In this document: piece after piece, positions 21,038 through 31,579 of the stretch
Position numbering within the stretch: position 1 is the first letter of the stretch
Layout of the letters: the number at the start of each line of letters is the position of its first letter
Assembly (NCBI GenBank): GCA_030674185.1
Contig: JAPXFY010000031.1
Span: 42,493,949-42,557,948 of the forward strand
DNA: 64,000 nt
Reading direction: 5' to 3'
From: Monoplex corrugatus
Lineage: Eukaryota > Mollusca > Gastropoda > Littorinimorpha > Ranellidae
Program-made: the position numbers and the translations under genes
The notes under the pieces: generated by a model
Told to the model about the DNA's origin: nothing
The model's database searches: none
Seen by the model: the letters and a program-made list of their open reading frames with translations, nothing else

Positions 21038-23859
21038 TCAAACCAGCTTGAAAAACTGTTTCCGTTGTGAACTCTTGCTGGCCACAAGCTCTATGTGAAC
21101 TCTTTCTTTGAGCACATTGGTGCTTTCGTCAGATGTATCTTGTTCGTATGGCCAAAAGAAGAGACCTTTTTCCATCTCCATACAGCTGATTCTGATTGTG
21201 CCCTCTGGGTGAATCATTGTTATTTCGCATACATAGTCTTCTTCTCGCCAAGTTATGAGGAACTGGTCACCAACAGCGACATCTTCAAGTGTGAACCTGT
21301 TATAAACAGTGAAGTCCCCACTGACAGTGACGGCATCATTCACACTGTTGATTGGCATGAGTGGTACAAAATGATTTGCCGTCCAGTGTCTGTCCTCAAC
21401 ATCATCCCTGGTTGTTGTCCACATGATGTAGACAGGTATGTCACTGCCGAATCTTGGCTTCAGTATACGGTTGTGAAGTGACTGGTAATGAGCCCATCCC
21501 TTCTGTGGGTACACCGAACAAATGGCAACACCAAGAACACTGGCTGCTGCAGCAAGTTGCCATAACCCCATGTTGATGCTTCGGTTCCGCACATACATTA
21601 TTTCTCTGACAAGAGATGTCCTTACCATGTCGTCGTCAATGGATGATTCCGGGGTAAGCCCTGACCCCTCTGCAAGGATGGCAAGGTGTCTGACCACCCA
21701 TACCCCTCCCATTCCCTCACCCTGGATGTATCTTTCTAGGCTCTTTGTAAGTTCGCTGACAATCCTGCATCGCATCTCAATGTGATGTGTATCTTGCCCA
21801 TAAACAAAGAGACTCAAGCACCTTGGCAGGCAATTGCCATCAGCACCATTGATGACCGGAAAAAGATTACCCGACATTTTCTCAGGTATCAGCCTCAAGG
21901 CTTCCTTATCCACCGTTCCCCGCACTCCTACTACTGTCTTCTCCGTCAGTTCTGGCAGTGGTGGTAATTGTGCATTCAGAATCACATTCTGCAGCTCGTC
22001 AAATGTTCTGCATTCACAAATCGCAGCATGGAGTTGTGCGAAGTACTCTTCAACTGGCTGCTGTGGACAGAAAGGTGTTGGTGATGCAGTTTCTCTCTGA
22101 TTCTTACTGGGTGATGATGAGGTTGGTGCAGACTCTGTCCGACTCTGACATGATGATTGAGGTGGTGCAGTCCCTCTCTGATTCTGACAGGATGGTGGCG
22201 GTGATGCACTCTTTGTGTGACCCTGATGGGGTAGTGGTGCAGATTCAGAAAGTTTGATCTTTATGGTCTCCCACTGATCTACAAAGTCTGCATTTTCGCA
22301 CTTGGTGCCCGTCAAGCAGCCATTACAAAAGCAGGCTAACTTTCTTGTTTGAATCACAACCTCATGTCGGTCACCATCTGAAACACCACGCACACTGTGT
22401 AGTGACCTGGTGCCAGGCACTGTCTGCAAGTATGATGATACAAATGAACGGTCCACCTCATCAGATTTGATGCAGTGAAAGGTTCGCTTTACATGGCAGC
22501 ACTCGCCTGCTTGAGGTTCTTGTGTTGGAAGTACATGGTTGGCTGTACAATGGTCAAAGAAATCCACAGCATTCTGAACAACAACCTCGCCAGCACAGAC
22601 ATCTTCATCAACCAGGCATTTAACCACTCCACCACAAGAGTCACATGGGCTTTTGCCATGGCGGGATCCAAAGTATGCTCTTGTGATCCTGACTGGGGCA
22701 GTGGGGTCAGTCAAGTGGTACAGAGGTAGTTTACTTTTAAACTGTGCAGCACAGCCATCGCTGAACACAATGAGGTCAGTCAGATTGCCACTCATTCTGT
22801 TCTGCAGATTATGTGCAGTGGCATCCAGTATGCTCTTTGCCAGGCAAGCATCTTTGTTAAGGTCATCACTGACGAACACCATGTACTCTGTCACCATATC
22901 ATCACAGCTGGGGCACTTGTAGTATGTCACAGTTGGGTGGAGGGTCACTTGTGAGTACCCCCAGTGGGCAGACTGTACCTCATCTTGATGCTTGCAGACA
23001 TAGTTTTCTGCAAAATCACAAATGGCAAGAGCCATGTTTGGACGAGAAATGACGTCACTTTTGCAATTTCGAAATTGATGGTACTGCCACCGAAAGACAA
23101 GCAGATGTTTTGAAAAGGATTCTAAATCATGGAGCAGTGACTCTATGAGATCTCCCAGCTTCCCAACCTTCTTCACTATATCTTTCCGTTTGCCCTTCCC
23201 ATTTGCATTATCTACCATTTCCCACTGCTCCCATACGACAGTATCTTGTACATTTGATTCAGACTTCAAGTTCTCAAAAATAAAGTTAGAAACCAAATGA
23301 ACCCCGCATGCAGTACAGGACCTATTATAGCAGTCTAGTTTTGGCACAGCACACAGGCTGCGTTCAGACAGGACATCCCTTCCATCAATCTCAATCCCAA
23401 GAGATTGATTCACAACATCCAGTTTTTTGTCTATGCCTACACAAATTTCACAGAGACCTTGGCGAAGTTTCTGTTGCTTGTAAAAAATAAAGTTCTGTGG
23501 AATGCAACGGTAAAATGTTGCCCTGGACACTCTGACATTGGGATGAGTCTTGTTGTACTCAGCATGCAGCCGTTTTACACGTTTTGGAAGAAGCTTTTTC
23601 TGGACCATCTTCCGCTTGCTGACAGTTGCCTTGCCAGGAAGGTCAATGGCCACCTCATCCAGAAAATCAGCAAGTGAAACAGCTTTTGCTGATGGCTTCC
23701 TATGGTAGAGTACAGATGGCCTGTCTGCCTCCTCGCCTGCCTCATTGACTGTGTCAAGGATCAGCCTCCTGGCAGTCAAGCTGATCTTAGACCGCTTTTT
23801 CCTCAGGGAATCCAGTGTCTTCGTGACATTTTCCCTTATTTTCTTTGATGTGGGTGATC
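21038..23859 (-). CDS. Exon 5 of a transposase-like/OTU-like fusion protein
   Basis: It codes for residues 225-1164 of the spliced protein and ends at a stop at 21038. Features by residue are: CEIC 361-364, CTAC 406-409 and CPSC 540-543 (zinc-binding pairs); CDFAENY with D506, QDEVQSAHW 516-524, IVFSDGCAAQFKSK with D592, and HGKSPCDSCGG with D631 (a plausible DDD triad, spacings 86 and 39); CFCNGCLTGTKC 734-745; a Ser/Pro/Gln linker 762-827 with degenerate repeats; then an OTU-like module with DGNC (C901) and NHFVPL (H1054); and a C-terminal domain to 1150. The acceptor is TGTTACAG and the codon is split 1+2. I have seen such DFAEN/SDGCAAQF proteins unnamed in invertebrate genomes. Transposase and protease roles are inferred. 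Confidence 0.85.
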
Positions 23860-24392
23860 CTGTAACAGAAGACAGTGAAGCACATTTGCGGATGGTTATA
23901 GAAAATATACATTTTTCTGCTGACATTATGCCTTTTATATCTTATCACATCTCTAGCCTCTTTATTTTCCAACTTGGATATATTAGCACATTGGCCTCCT
24001 TACATAATTGCCATTGTTAAAAAAATGCCACAAGAAGAAAACAATGCAAATACTGTTCCTATAAGAAGAAATCCAAAATCATGAAGCAATTAATCAATAA
24101 ACAAAAAGCATGACCGGTAAAACAAATAACAATACAGTAATCATAATAACATGAACCAATAACATCACAAACCATTAACAAAGAAACACGTGAAGCTTAA
24201 TAATTATGATAATAAATTATCCACAAAGATAGATATGTGTGCGCATGGATGTGTGTGTGTGTGTGTGTCCATTATTATAGATTACAAATTGTTTAAATAA
24301 ATGCAGAACTGTATTTTGTGCTATTTCACGTGTATGTCATCATGATAATAAGAAAAATGATACTGACATTATTCAAACACAAACAAACAAAC

Positions 24393-24578
24393 CTGCCAGC
24401 AATTCAACTGCTTTGCGCTTTCGAGGTGTTGCTTTTGCTGCCTTGGTCACTGAGTGCAAGAATTTTCCAAACACCTCCGGCTTAAGCCTCAAGGCTGCCT
24501 TCTTTACCCTGGACACAGCTTTCCTGGCAGCTGACTCTGATGTTGCCTTGGGTGGTGTTGAAGGAGTGCTCCCCGTCT
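24393..24578 (-). CDS. Exon 4 of the transposase-like/OTU-like gene
   Basis: It codes for residues 163-225, a Lys/Ala/Ser-rich segment (TGSTPSTPPKATSESAARK, VSRVKKAALRLKP, KAVELLA). The acceptor is GTTTCAG and the donor GCAG|GTTTGT. The 2-nt start and 1-nt end match the phases of exons 3 and 5. The composition suggests a disordered, DNA- or chromatin-binding region. The donor +3 to +5 bases are poor, so alternative splicing is possible here. Confidence 0.75.
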
Positions 24579-25046
24579 CTGAAACCAAACAAGAAAAAAA
24601 TGAAAATGCTGTGAACTAACAGCTTTCACACATTTTCATCGAATCAAAACAACTTTATTATCTCACAAGGAAAAAGTATATCAGGTGCAAAACAAATACA
24701 CAATTTACACAAGAATATAACAGACATCATATGTGCATACAAATTGTAGCACAGGTAACTGCAAACATAAAATTGCCCTTTCAGTGTCATCAATACATAC
24801 AACATTCATAAGCCATGCATGCACCACACACACACACACACACACATTTTTAAAATTGAATATATATTTTTTTTATACATTTCATTTTGTGTGTACCCAC
24901 TCTGAGCTCTTTGGAGATAGGATAGAGTGCAGCAAAATCACATTATTATTATAAAACTCATAATGCATATGGGATGAATTATCCCCTTATTCTAATGAAT
25001 GACAGCATTCTGACAAGAAAATCACCAACATTACATGATTATTTAC

Positions 25047-25285
25047 CTTTAAATGGAGTATGGGATGTCTTCTTTGCATGATAGTATGCTAAAGCCTTCT
25101 CTCTGTGTCGCCTCTTCTTTTGAGTGCTCCACTTTGACCGCCTGATACGTTGCTGGTTCCTCCACTTCTGGCGCCTCTCTTGAGTGGCATTTTCTTGCTC
25201 AAGCCTGCTAGCACGGGTATCCCTCTTCTGTACTGCTTTTGGTGTTGAGTCCAATTTTTTTGGGCCTTCAGCTCTCAACCGTTCT
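25047..25285 (-). CDS. Exon 3 of the transposase-like/OTU-like gene
   Basis: It codes for residues 83-163, strongly basic and probably helical: ERLRAEGPKKLDSTPKAVQK, RRQKWRNQQRIRRSKW and QKKRRHREKALAYYHAKK. The acceptor is TTCTTACAG and the donor AAAG|GTAAAT, phase 1 on both sides (1 nt start, 1 nt end), fitting exon 2 (2 nt over) and exon 4 (2 nt start). Repeated Arg/Lys/Gln helices of this kind are expected of a nucleic-acid-binding N-terminus with nuclear localisation signals. Confidence 0.8.
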
Positions 25286-25761
25286 CTGTAAGAACACAAA
25301 CCTCATGTGCCTTAAACTAACCAAAGACACAAGCCCCAAATATTGGATCAGGTCTCAGAAATTTGAACTTTTGAACTCACCAGTAGTAGCAGGAGGCAGG
25401 CTCTGCCAGACTGCCACGCTGTTTATATACTACCATTCTAGCTTTAATTTTTCATGTGAAATTATCAGTCCCTAATCAAATCTGCCTGAAGCAAATTCAT
25501 ATCTGTGATTTACAAAGTTGCTGTTTGTATGTACAGAATAACTCAATATGTTTAGAATCAATCACTGGGCACTGATACAATTTTGAATTTGAGCTTTATA
25601 TACTGGTCAGTTCTTTTCTTTATTATGTTAGATATGTGTACGCAAGGTTCTCTTGTTTAACAAGAATAGATACACCAATAATGCAAATATCACACAGAAA
25701 AATAATGACTTGATTTACTAATTTTCTCCTTAGCCAATATATATTGATTGTAAGAAAATAC

Positions 25762-25987
25762 CTGCGCCTTTGCTGTCGCAGACGTGCTAGATCCCGGGCT
25801 CTTTGCTTCTGTTCTTCTGAGGCAGACTGCCGATTCTTTTTGCTTCTTCCTGCTTCTTTCAGGCGGTTCAGGGTGTATTGTTCTGGGTCTGCTTTAATGC
25901 TCATCCGATAGGCCCAGCATCTTTCAGCATTGCTGACTCGTGGAGTTGGTGGGGCAGTGGTCTTGGGGCCAATGCGTACACGTAAAC
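25762..25987 (-). CDS. Exon 2 of the transposase-like/OTU-like gene
   Basis: It codes for residues 8-83. It contains VSNAERCWAYRMSIKADPEQ, then a charged helix with KKNRQSASEEQKQRARDL and LRQQRRR. Segments of the SNAERCRAYR type at the N-terminus are common in these invertebrate multi-exon proteins. The acceptor is TCTGTCAG and the donor CGCAG|GTATTT. The exon starts with 2 nt that complete the codon opened by exon 1 (G|GT). Confidence 0.8.
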
Positions 25988-26139
25988 CTGACAGAAAGAG
26001 ATAGTAATTTTCTTTAAAATATGAAATCTGAATAGGCCTATACAGGAACAGCACAAGACAAATTACTTAAAAACTGTCACATACATTTTTGAGAAAGGGG
26101 TGGGGAAAGGGTTACTCTAAAGGCCCCATAGAACCTTCT

Positions 26140-26455
26140 GCGTTCACAGGCTGAAACTCCTGCGGGCACTCCCTATCTAAGCATGTAAATTGACACAACC
26201 TAACTACCTCATAGAGGGAGTGGATGTTTGCGTGCATGGCCCTTTTTTATCCAGCCATAAAGGCAGCCATACTCTGTCTTCGGGGAGTTGGGGAGAGAGT
26301 TTGGAAAAAATACAGGTGAATGGGCTTGAAGGCAGAAATACGAGAGCATGACAGGAAAGAGGAACTCCTAACTACCTAACACAGCAAACTAGATAGCTCC
26401 TGTGGTTCCAAAACAGGAGGGGACCCTAATTTCTCAATCCGCAGTACCCCACTGC
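26140..26455 (-). mobile_element. SINE copy inside intron 1
   Basis: Read on minus, it has CCGAAGACAGAGTATGGCTG, CCTTTATGGCTGGATAAAA, GGGCCATGCACG and a GTGAACGCAGAAGG end. These follow the 3' half of a SINE that I recognise from mollusc genomes. Its ends are bracketed by near-direct repeats CCCCATAGAACC (near 26134) and GCCCATAGAACC (near 26459), a possible target-site duplication. It points to an insertion after the gene/motif unit was in place. Confidence 0.65.
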
Positions 26456-26490
26456 GGGGCCCATAGAACCACTTGGTCTGTGTTGAGAAT

Positions 26491-27451
26491 GTCACATACG
26501 ACCAATCAGTTAGGGCATATCAGAAAATAATAGGTCTCATGTATGTCAGTATTATTCATTACAATATCATAATAGAGCACTTTGTAATAGAAACACCTGG
26601 GATGCAAAGCAAGTAACAAAACTAAAATTGCATTACTTCACAGTCGTTAGTGACATAAGACCAAGTGAGTACAAACCTAGACACTTGGTCTTCCGAAAGA
26701 TTAGTCACGACCAACCATGCAAATTGCTGAAGCAAAATTATGAATAAAGAGATCATGGAAACTTCGTTATAATTGTTAAAATGTTCGTCAGGCAAGTGCA
26801 ATACATCGATAATCTGACCTATGGTTGTCAGTAATGATTGTCCTGTGAAATATTTTAGGTTGTTCGTGACACAGACCAAGCCGGAAACTTGGTCTGTTGA
26901 TAAAACGAAAGTCGTTCGTTCAACCTTCGTTACCATAGCAACATTTTCGACGCTTACATTATCAATCAAAATAACGTTCTGCTGAAACAAAAGCACAAGA
27001 ACGTCCAGTAGATGCTTAGGAATAGGTATTTAAATGTTGTTTGGTTGTTCGTTACTTCTGATCGTACGTTACATATCATACAACAAAGACCAAAACCAAA
27101 AAACTCACCTTCGCGCTTTCTTCCCTCCATCTGGGCAAGAAAAGAATCACGTGACCGTACTGCGAGGTTCCACGAGAGAGAATTCTCGATTGAAGCAGAC
27201 GACGCAGTCGGTGCAGTTTTTCCGAGGCCGAAATTGTCGTACGTGACGAACAGACCAAGGCTTCAGTCAGTGTCGGAAAATCGACCGGACAAGTTAACTA
27301 CTCAAAAACGATCCGTGTGTGTAAAATATTTTGAAAAGAGATCCATAATACAGTTATGATTTACACATGGACTTCGTTTCATTGGCAGTTCATAGCCTTT
27401 GAGGAGGATATTTTGGATAAATTCAGCGTGACAAAGCATGTCACGTACGAG
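26491..27451. promoter_or_regulatory. Right array of the bipartite GTCGTAYGTGAC motif
   Basis: Copies: exact motif on minus at 26491-26502; GTCGTTAGTGAC 26643-26654; a reverse copy ending GTCACGAC 26704-26711; GTTGTTCGTGAC 26859-26870; GTTGTTCGTTAC 27044-27055; GATCGTACGTTAC near 27060; GTCGTACGTGAC 27236-27247; and reverse CTCGTACGTGAC 27440-27451. Most are followed by AGACCAAG, for example ATAAGACCAAGTG after 26654 and GAACAGACCAAGG after 27247. Two form inverted pairs around AAACTTGGTCTG-type sequence near 26683 and 26887. They straddle the start codon, so they could also control transcription. Confidence 0.85.
27109..27130 (-). CDS. Exon 1 (start codon) of the transposase-like/OTU-like gene
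   Basis: ATG at 27130-27128 opens MEGRKRE plus one base, followed by a consensus GTGAGT donor at 27108. This phase is the one required by exon 2, and with it the coding length is 3495 nt (1165 codons with stop) with no frame error over four junctions. That arithmetic is the main argument for this start. The upstream frame was not searched for another ATG. The 1121-bp intron 1 holds a SINE and five to seven copies of the GTCGTAYGTGAC-like motif. Confidence 0.7.
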
Positions 27452-27459
27452 CATACGGG

Positions 27460-28390
27460 TTTTCAAATCACATTGTTGTTGAAAGAAACGTTGTACACTG
27501 ATGATTCTTGTGGAAAATCATGATATAATCTTCCATCAGTCACACAAATAACACCACATTCGCTCATATACTGTTTACTGACAACCAAGTAAACACATGA
27601 TGAATGCTATGTGCAATGTCACAAATTGGAAGATGGATTTACACAACATTGATGAACATTTTCGTTATTTTCACCCACAAAAACATAATACAGCAATTTG
27701 GATTTATCATATGTATCTCTCAAATGCTTTCTGAGGCAAATTATATTAAAAATGTGTGTCAAAGGTTCAAATTTATTTATTATTGAACTGTTGAATAACC
27801 ATAGTAATAACAGTGGCACCTTTTGAGACAGCATCATATATATGTAGATACTATCTATCTACACTGATATTTTTTGCCCATTTGTGCCTTGAGGTGTCGA
27901 AGTTTGTATCACAGACACTCTTCAAACAATCAGTTGGATGAATAATGCATCAGACACAAACATGTGACCATTTTCAATAGTGGTGGTCATTTCTAAAAAA
28001 GTATATATAAAGAGGTATTGTACATCCAGTTGTGGTTTGATTAACTATAACTTGTATAAGTATAAAACAAACAATGATAATATTATAACAAAGTAAAGGC
28101 AAACTTCAACCAATCCTAATTTTAAGAAACAAAATTAAAAAGGCATTTCATATCACAGCCATGGTTCCTTTTAATTAAAAAAAAAATCACATAAAATTGT
28201 GGGTTTGATTCTAAAAAACTAACAATGATATTAATTATTATTAACAATAATAACAAAACACAGGCAAACTTACAGGTAAAGAGACACTTCGCATTTATAT
28301 TATAACTATTGTGGTTCATTTCTTGGGGGAAAAACAAGCAAAAACACAAGCCACAGTTTTATTTTTAAGCATGCCAATTTTTTTCAGATG
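27460..28390. other. AT-rich stretch without recognisable features
   Basis: No coding signal, tandem repeat or match to repeats elsewhere in the window was seen. If the 19-27 kb unit is a transposon, its right end and inverted repeat should be searched for here. Confidence 0.5.
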
Positions 28391-28399
28391 TGTGTATGC

Positions 28400-28700
28400 A
28401 TGTTGTTATGTGCACACTGTGTAGGCGGAATATTGCAGCATAGTGATACTATGTCTTCTACAGACATGCATGCTGGTTACTTTTATGAATATGATTCCAT
28501 AACTAAAGCCATGGGACACTGATATGGTGTACAGGATCTTTGACTAGATATTATGTGTGCACATGTGATAAAGTGGGCTTAGGCACTAACAAGTCAACAC
28601 ACACGTCGATCTGGGAAATTGGAAAACTCTCCTTACTTACCAAGCGGGAGGTATCCAGGCAGAATTGAACCTCAGATCTTAAACAGAGTCCCCTACTTCT
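28400..28700 (-). mobile_element. Mollusc-type tRNA-headed SINE
   Basis: Read on minus, a tRNA-like B box (GGTTCAATTCTGCC) is followed by CTGGATACCTCCCGCTTGG, TTTCCAATTTCCCAGATCG, TTAGTGCCTAAGCCCAC and GATCCTGTACACCAT. This is the order of a widespread mollusc SINE (CCCAGGTCAAC, TAGTGCCTGAAC, AAGATCCTGTAATCC). A plus-strand relative is at 62170-62425. Confidence 0.75.
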
Positions 28701-28701
28701 G

Positions 28702-28748
28702 TTTAACCCTTTCACTCTCTCACCCCATGTAACGGCTTCCTGCAGGCC
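28702..28748. mobile_element. TTAA-foldback fragment
   Basis: TTTAACCCTTTCACTCTCTC, ACCCCATG and GGCTTCCTGCAGG match the left arm of the element at 15415. Confidence 0.6.
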
Positions 28749-29299
28749 AGGATAATCAAATGAAATGATTAAAAAACAAATCTAAAGGATGGTGAAAGGA
28801 GAATGAAAAATAGGCACTTGATATAGGAAAATGGAAAACAGGCCCTTGACGCAGTCAGAAGAAAGGAAAACGCGCTCAACATTACAGATGCGTTTCCTTA
28901 TTTCAGGAATGCAGTAAATGGAATTTGGGGATAAAAGCAGTCTCCAAGTTTACAACACATGAGCAATAAATGGGTGAGTGTTTCCCTGATACCAGTGGAA
29001 CTTGATTCAAAAGAGTCAGTCCCTTAGATTAATTAGAAAAGAGTCTGAACACAACAAATTCAACAAACCTGATATCAGTAAAATAACACACTTTCCTGAT
29101 GACAAAATTATGTTAAGGCAAATTCACCAAACTGTTGTTTTTTTCAGGGGTGTGTGTTTTTCTGGATCCAAAATTCTGTGCTGTCTGAATGGTTTTGATC
29201 CCATGCCACTCGTTCTGACTCCACTATGTTACAGGGCTATACATGTTCTATGCTATCATAATATATATATTTCCTTTATCAACCAGGCCTGAGAGATAC

Positions 29300-29535
29300 A
29301 TGTGTAGTGCTAGTCAGACAGGTTGAGCAACACCCTCTATGATACATCTGTGAAGTGGATAAGACTTGCTGTGTGGTCCCAGTCTTTCCAGTGAGCCCAA
29401 AGCCCACTCGATTCTGGATGGGGTAAAAAAAATCCTACAATGATTTTGACAGGCTTGATTCGAATTTGAACCCACAAACCTTCCAGTCCGGTCCATTGTG
29501 CTTACATCTGGACCACAGCGACCGTTCAGATTAAA
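29300..29535 (-). mobile_element. tRNA-derived SINE (same family as 13717)
   Basis: Read on minus, GGTCGCTGTGGTCCAGATGT, AAGCACAATGGACC, GACTGGAAGGTTTGTGGGTT, CAAATTCG and later TGGAAAGACTGGGACCACAC match the head and body of the SINE at 13717 (GTTGCTGTGGTGTAGCAGTT, AGCACAATGGAC, TGGGACCACACAG). The B box is at about 29460-29472. Confidence 0.8.
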
Positions 29536-30640
29536 TGTCATACCAATATCACTTGTTATTGTTCTTCATATCATTTGTTATTGTTACATAAAACATTTTA
29601 CATTCAGACCCATAGCTGCATAAAGTTTTTCTCCCACAGCACACCAATTTGTGTTATTCAGTTCACTGGTAGACAAATAAATGGAAATTTTGTTTGAACT
29701 TTAGCCGTTGTGACATTATCATCAGGTTAACTACTATCTCCCACCCCTATTCTTTTTCCACACAACACAAAGACCACACTTGGTTCATTCATGATTAGTG
29801 AAAATCTCTTCAAATCTTTACAGTTTTACAAACTATGGTTATCAAAACTGTCATTTACAGAAATACTTTCAGCTCCCTTTTTTTTATTTTTTTTATTACT
29901 GTTTTTCAAATTTTAATTTCTCCATTTTATAAACAAACGTACTTCAGCCTGACAAAAAAAATCATTTGGTAGAATACTTTCTGTAGTTTTTATCCCCTAA
30001 CACTTTTTTCCCCACAAATAAACACATTTCAGGAAGGCCTAAGATCACCATGTGAACTTGGTGGAATATGAGTACAATATAATGGTAAGCTTGGTTTTAA
30101 ACTATTGTCTCTTCACTTATATTAACTTGAACCCAAGTACAATGTGTGTTAAATTTTAGGAGGGGGAGGGTAAGGGGGGGCGGAATTGCTGCCTCACCCT
30201 CTGCATCACGTCCATGTCACTCACTGCCCCACGCTGCTCATTTACTAAGTTTGGCTCTCCAACACACCTCAAACCCACTTTAACCACAGCCATCATAAGA
30301 GTAAGGCATGAATCATGATGAATGGCCTCTGAGTCTGGTACAATTTTTCATAATGTATGATGAGAGATGAACAAGGCCAAAGGGGCAACAGCAATGACAG
30401 TTTCCTTTCAGACCGAGACACTGAGTAAGAACTGAGTAAGACAGGACATTCTTAACATATCCTGGTGTTAACCAGGCCCGGAAGATATCAACATCTATCG
30501 TACTAACCTAAAAATCTGAGCAACACCCTCACCTGTCAATCTGTAAAGCTGACAGTTGATAAATGGATGGCACCACTAATGACAACGCACTGAAAGGACC
30601 ACACAGCTGAAACACTGAAGCTAATACAGGCTTAAGAATC
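29536..30640. other. Unannotated AT-rich stretch
   Basis: Contains homopolymer T runs near 29880-29900 and a short G-rich run near 30160-30180. I saw no gene, exon with flanking splice sites, or internal repeat. Confidence 0.5.
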
Positions 30641-30649
30641 AGGATACAG

Positions 30650-30870
30650 TCTGACTAAAACTGCCAATGTCTGATTATATCACTCTCTACATGCACAAAT
30701 GAAACAATCTGACTAAAACTGCAAATGCAAGTGTCTGATTATGTCACTCTCTGTGCAGACAAATGACACAATCTTACTAAATAAAAGTGCAAATGTCTGA
30801 TTATGGCACTGTGTTGTGGACAAATGACAATCATGTAAATGCCCAATTATGTAACTCTCTGCCCAGATTA
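30650..30870. repeat. About 64-bp degenerate tandem repeat, four copies
   Basis: The unit contains CTGACTAAAACTGCAAATG and GTCTGATTATGTCACTCTCT, then ACAAATGA. Confidence 0.8.
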
Positions 30871-31409
30871 ATGTTCTGTTAAAGTGACACAGCAATGGTC
30901 AAATTACTTACTGATTGATTTTCACATGAAGTTGTGTATATAAATGTTTCATAAAAAAAATCAAACAATGCTTCGTGATATCCTATTATTCACGTAATAC
31001 ATATGGTAACAGTGAGTTCAGCATCTTTCTTTCAATGTCTATTTCACTGTATTTATCTTACATCTCACCTACACTCACTCGTATAGATCTATAGATAAGC
31101 TTATCTCCATGTAAACATGACTGGGCCTACACTGTATTTCTCTATCACATGTTTTATAACACGTTAGTGTTGTTGAAATCAGGATGGCTTTGTGGTTTTT
31201 TCTTAAGTATATCTACTATTGTTCTTGCTGTAGAAATATCCCATGCATAACCTTATGCATGCTGGATGACATGCTGATACAGAAAGATTTTCATTCTTCT
31301 TTCATACACTGACTGAACATTTCATCACAACATGTCAATACACAATAACATACTACAATCCTTAGGATGGGGTGGGGTGGAGAGGACATTTTATCTGATT
31401 AATTTTCTC

Positions 31410-31556
31410 AATTGTTTCACTCACTCACCCTGTCCACCAACTTCTTAACCTTTTCACTCCTTTCTCAATTGTTTCACTCACTCAACCTGTCCACCAACTT
31501 CTTAACTTTTCACTCACAGGAATCTGGTAGACACAGCAAGGGAATGGAAGGGTTGA
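31410..31556. mobile_element. TTAA-foldback relative with internal duplication
   Basis: CAATTGTTTCACTCACTCA, CCCTGTCCACCAACTTCTTA and AACCTTTTCACTCC occur, then the first block is repeated. GGAATCTGGTAGACACAGC and GGGAATGGAAGGGTTGAT supply a complementary arm. Confidence 0.55.
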
Positions 31557-31579
31557 TCCACAGCAAAGCGTCATTCATT

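Larger units (their letters stand above)
19257..27451 (-). mobile_element. Candidate undescribed DNA transposon: 5-exon gene between motif arrays
   Basis: A complete five-exon gene (27130 to 21038) lies between two clusters of the same motif, close to GTCGTAYGTGAC and mostly followed within 3-11 bp by AGACMAAG. The left cluster is 19257-20721 and the right 26491-27451, and I saw no copy within the coding exons. This resembles the subterminal transposase-binding repeats of some eukaryotic DNA transposons. The encoded protein has a plausible DDD triad. Terminal inverted repeats and a target-site duplication were not found, so the given limits are only those of the outermost motif copies. The alternative is a host gene autoregulated through these sites. 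Confidence 0.55.

Noticed and set aside
27012..27359. Plus-strand 115-codon frame overlapping exon 1 and the motif array
   Set aside because: It is antisense to the well-supported exon 1 and its composition looks random.
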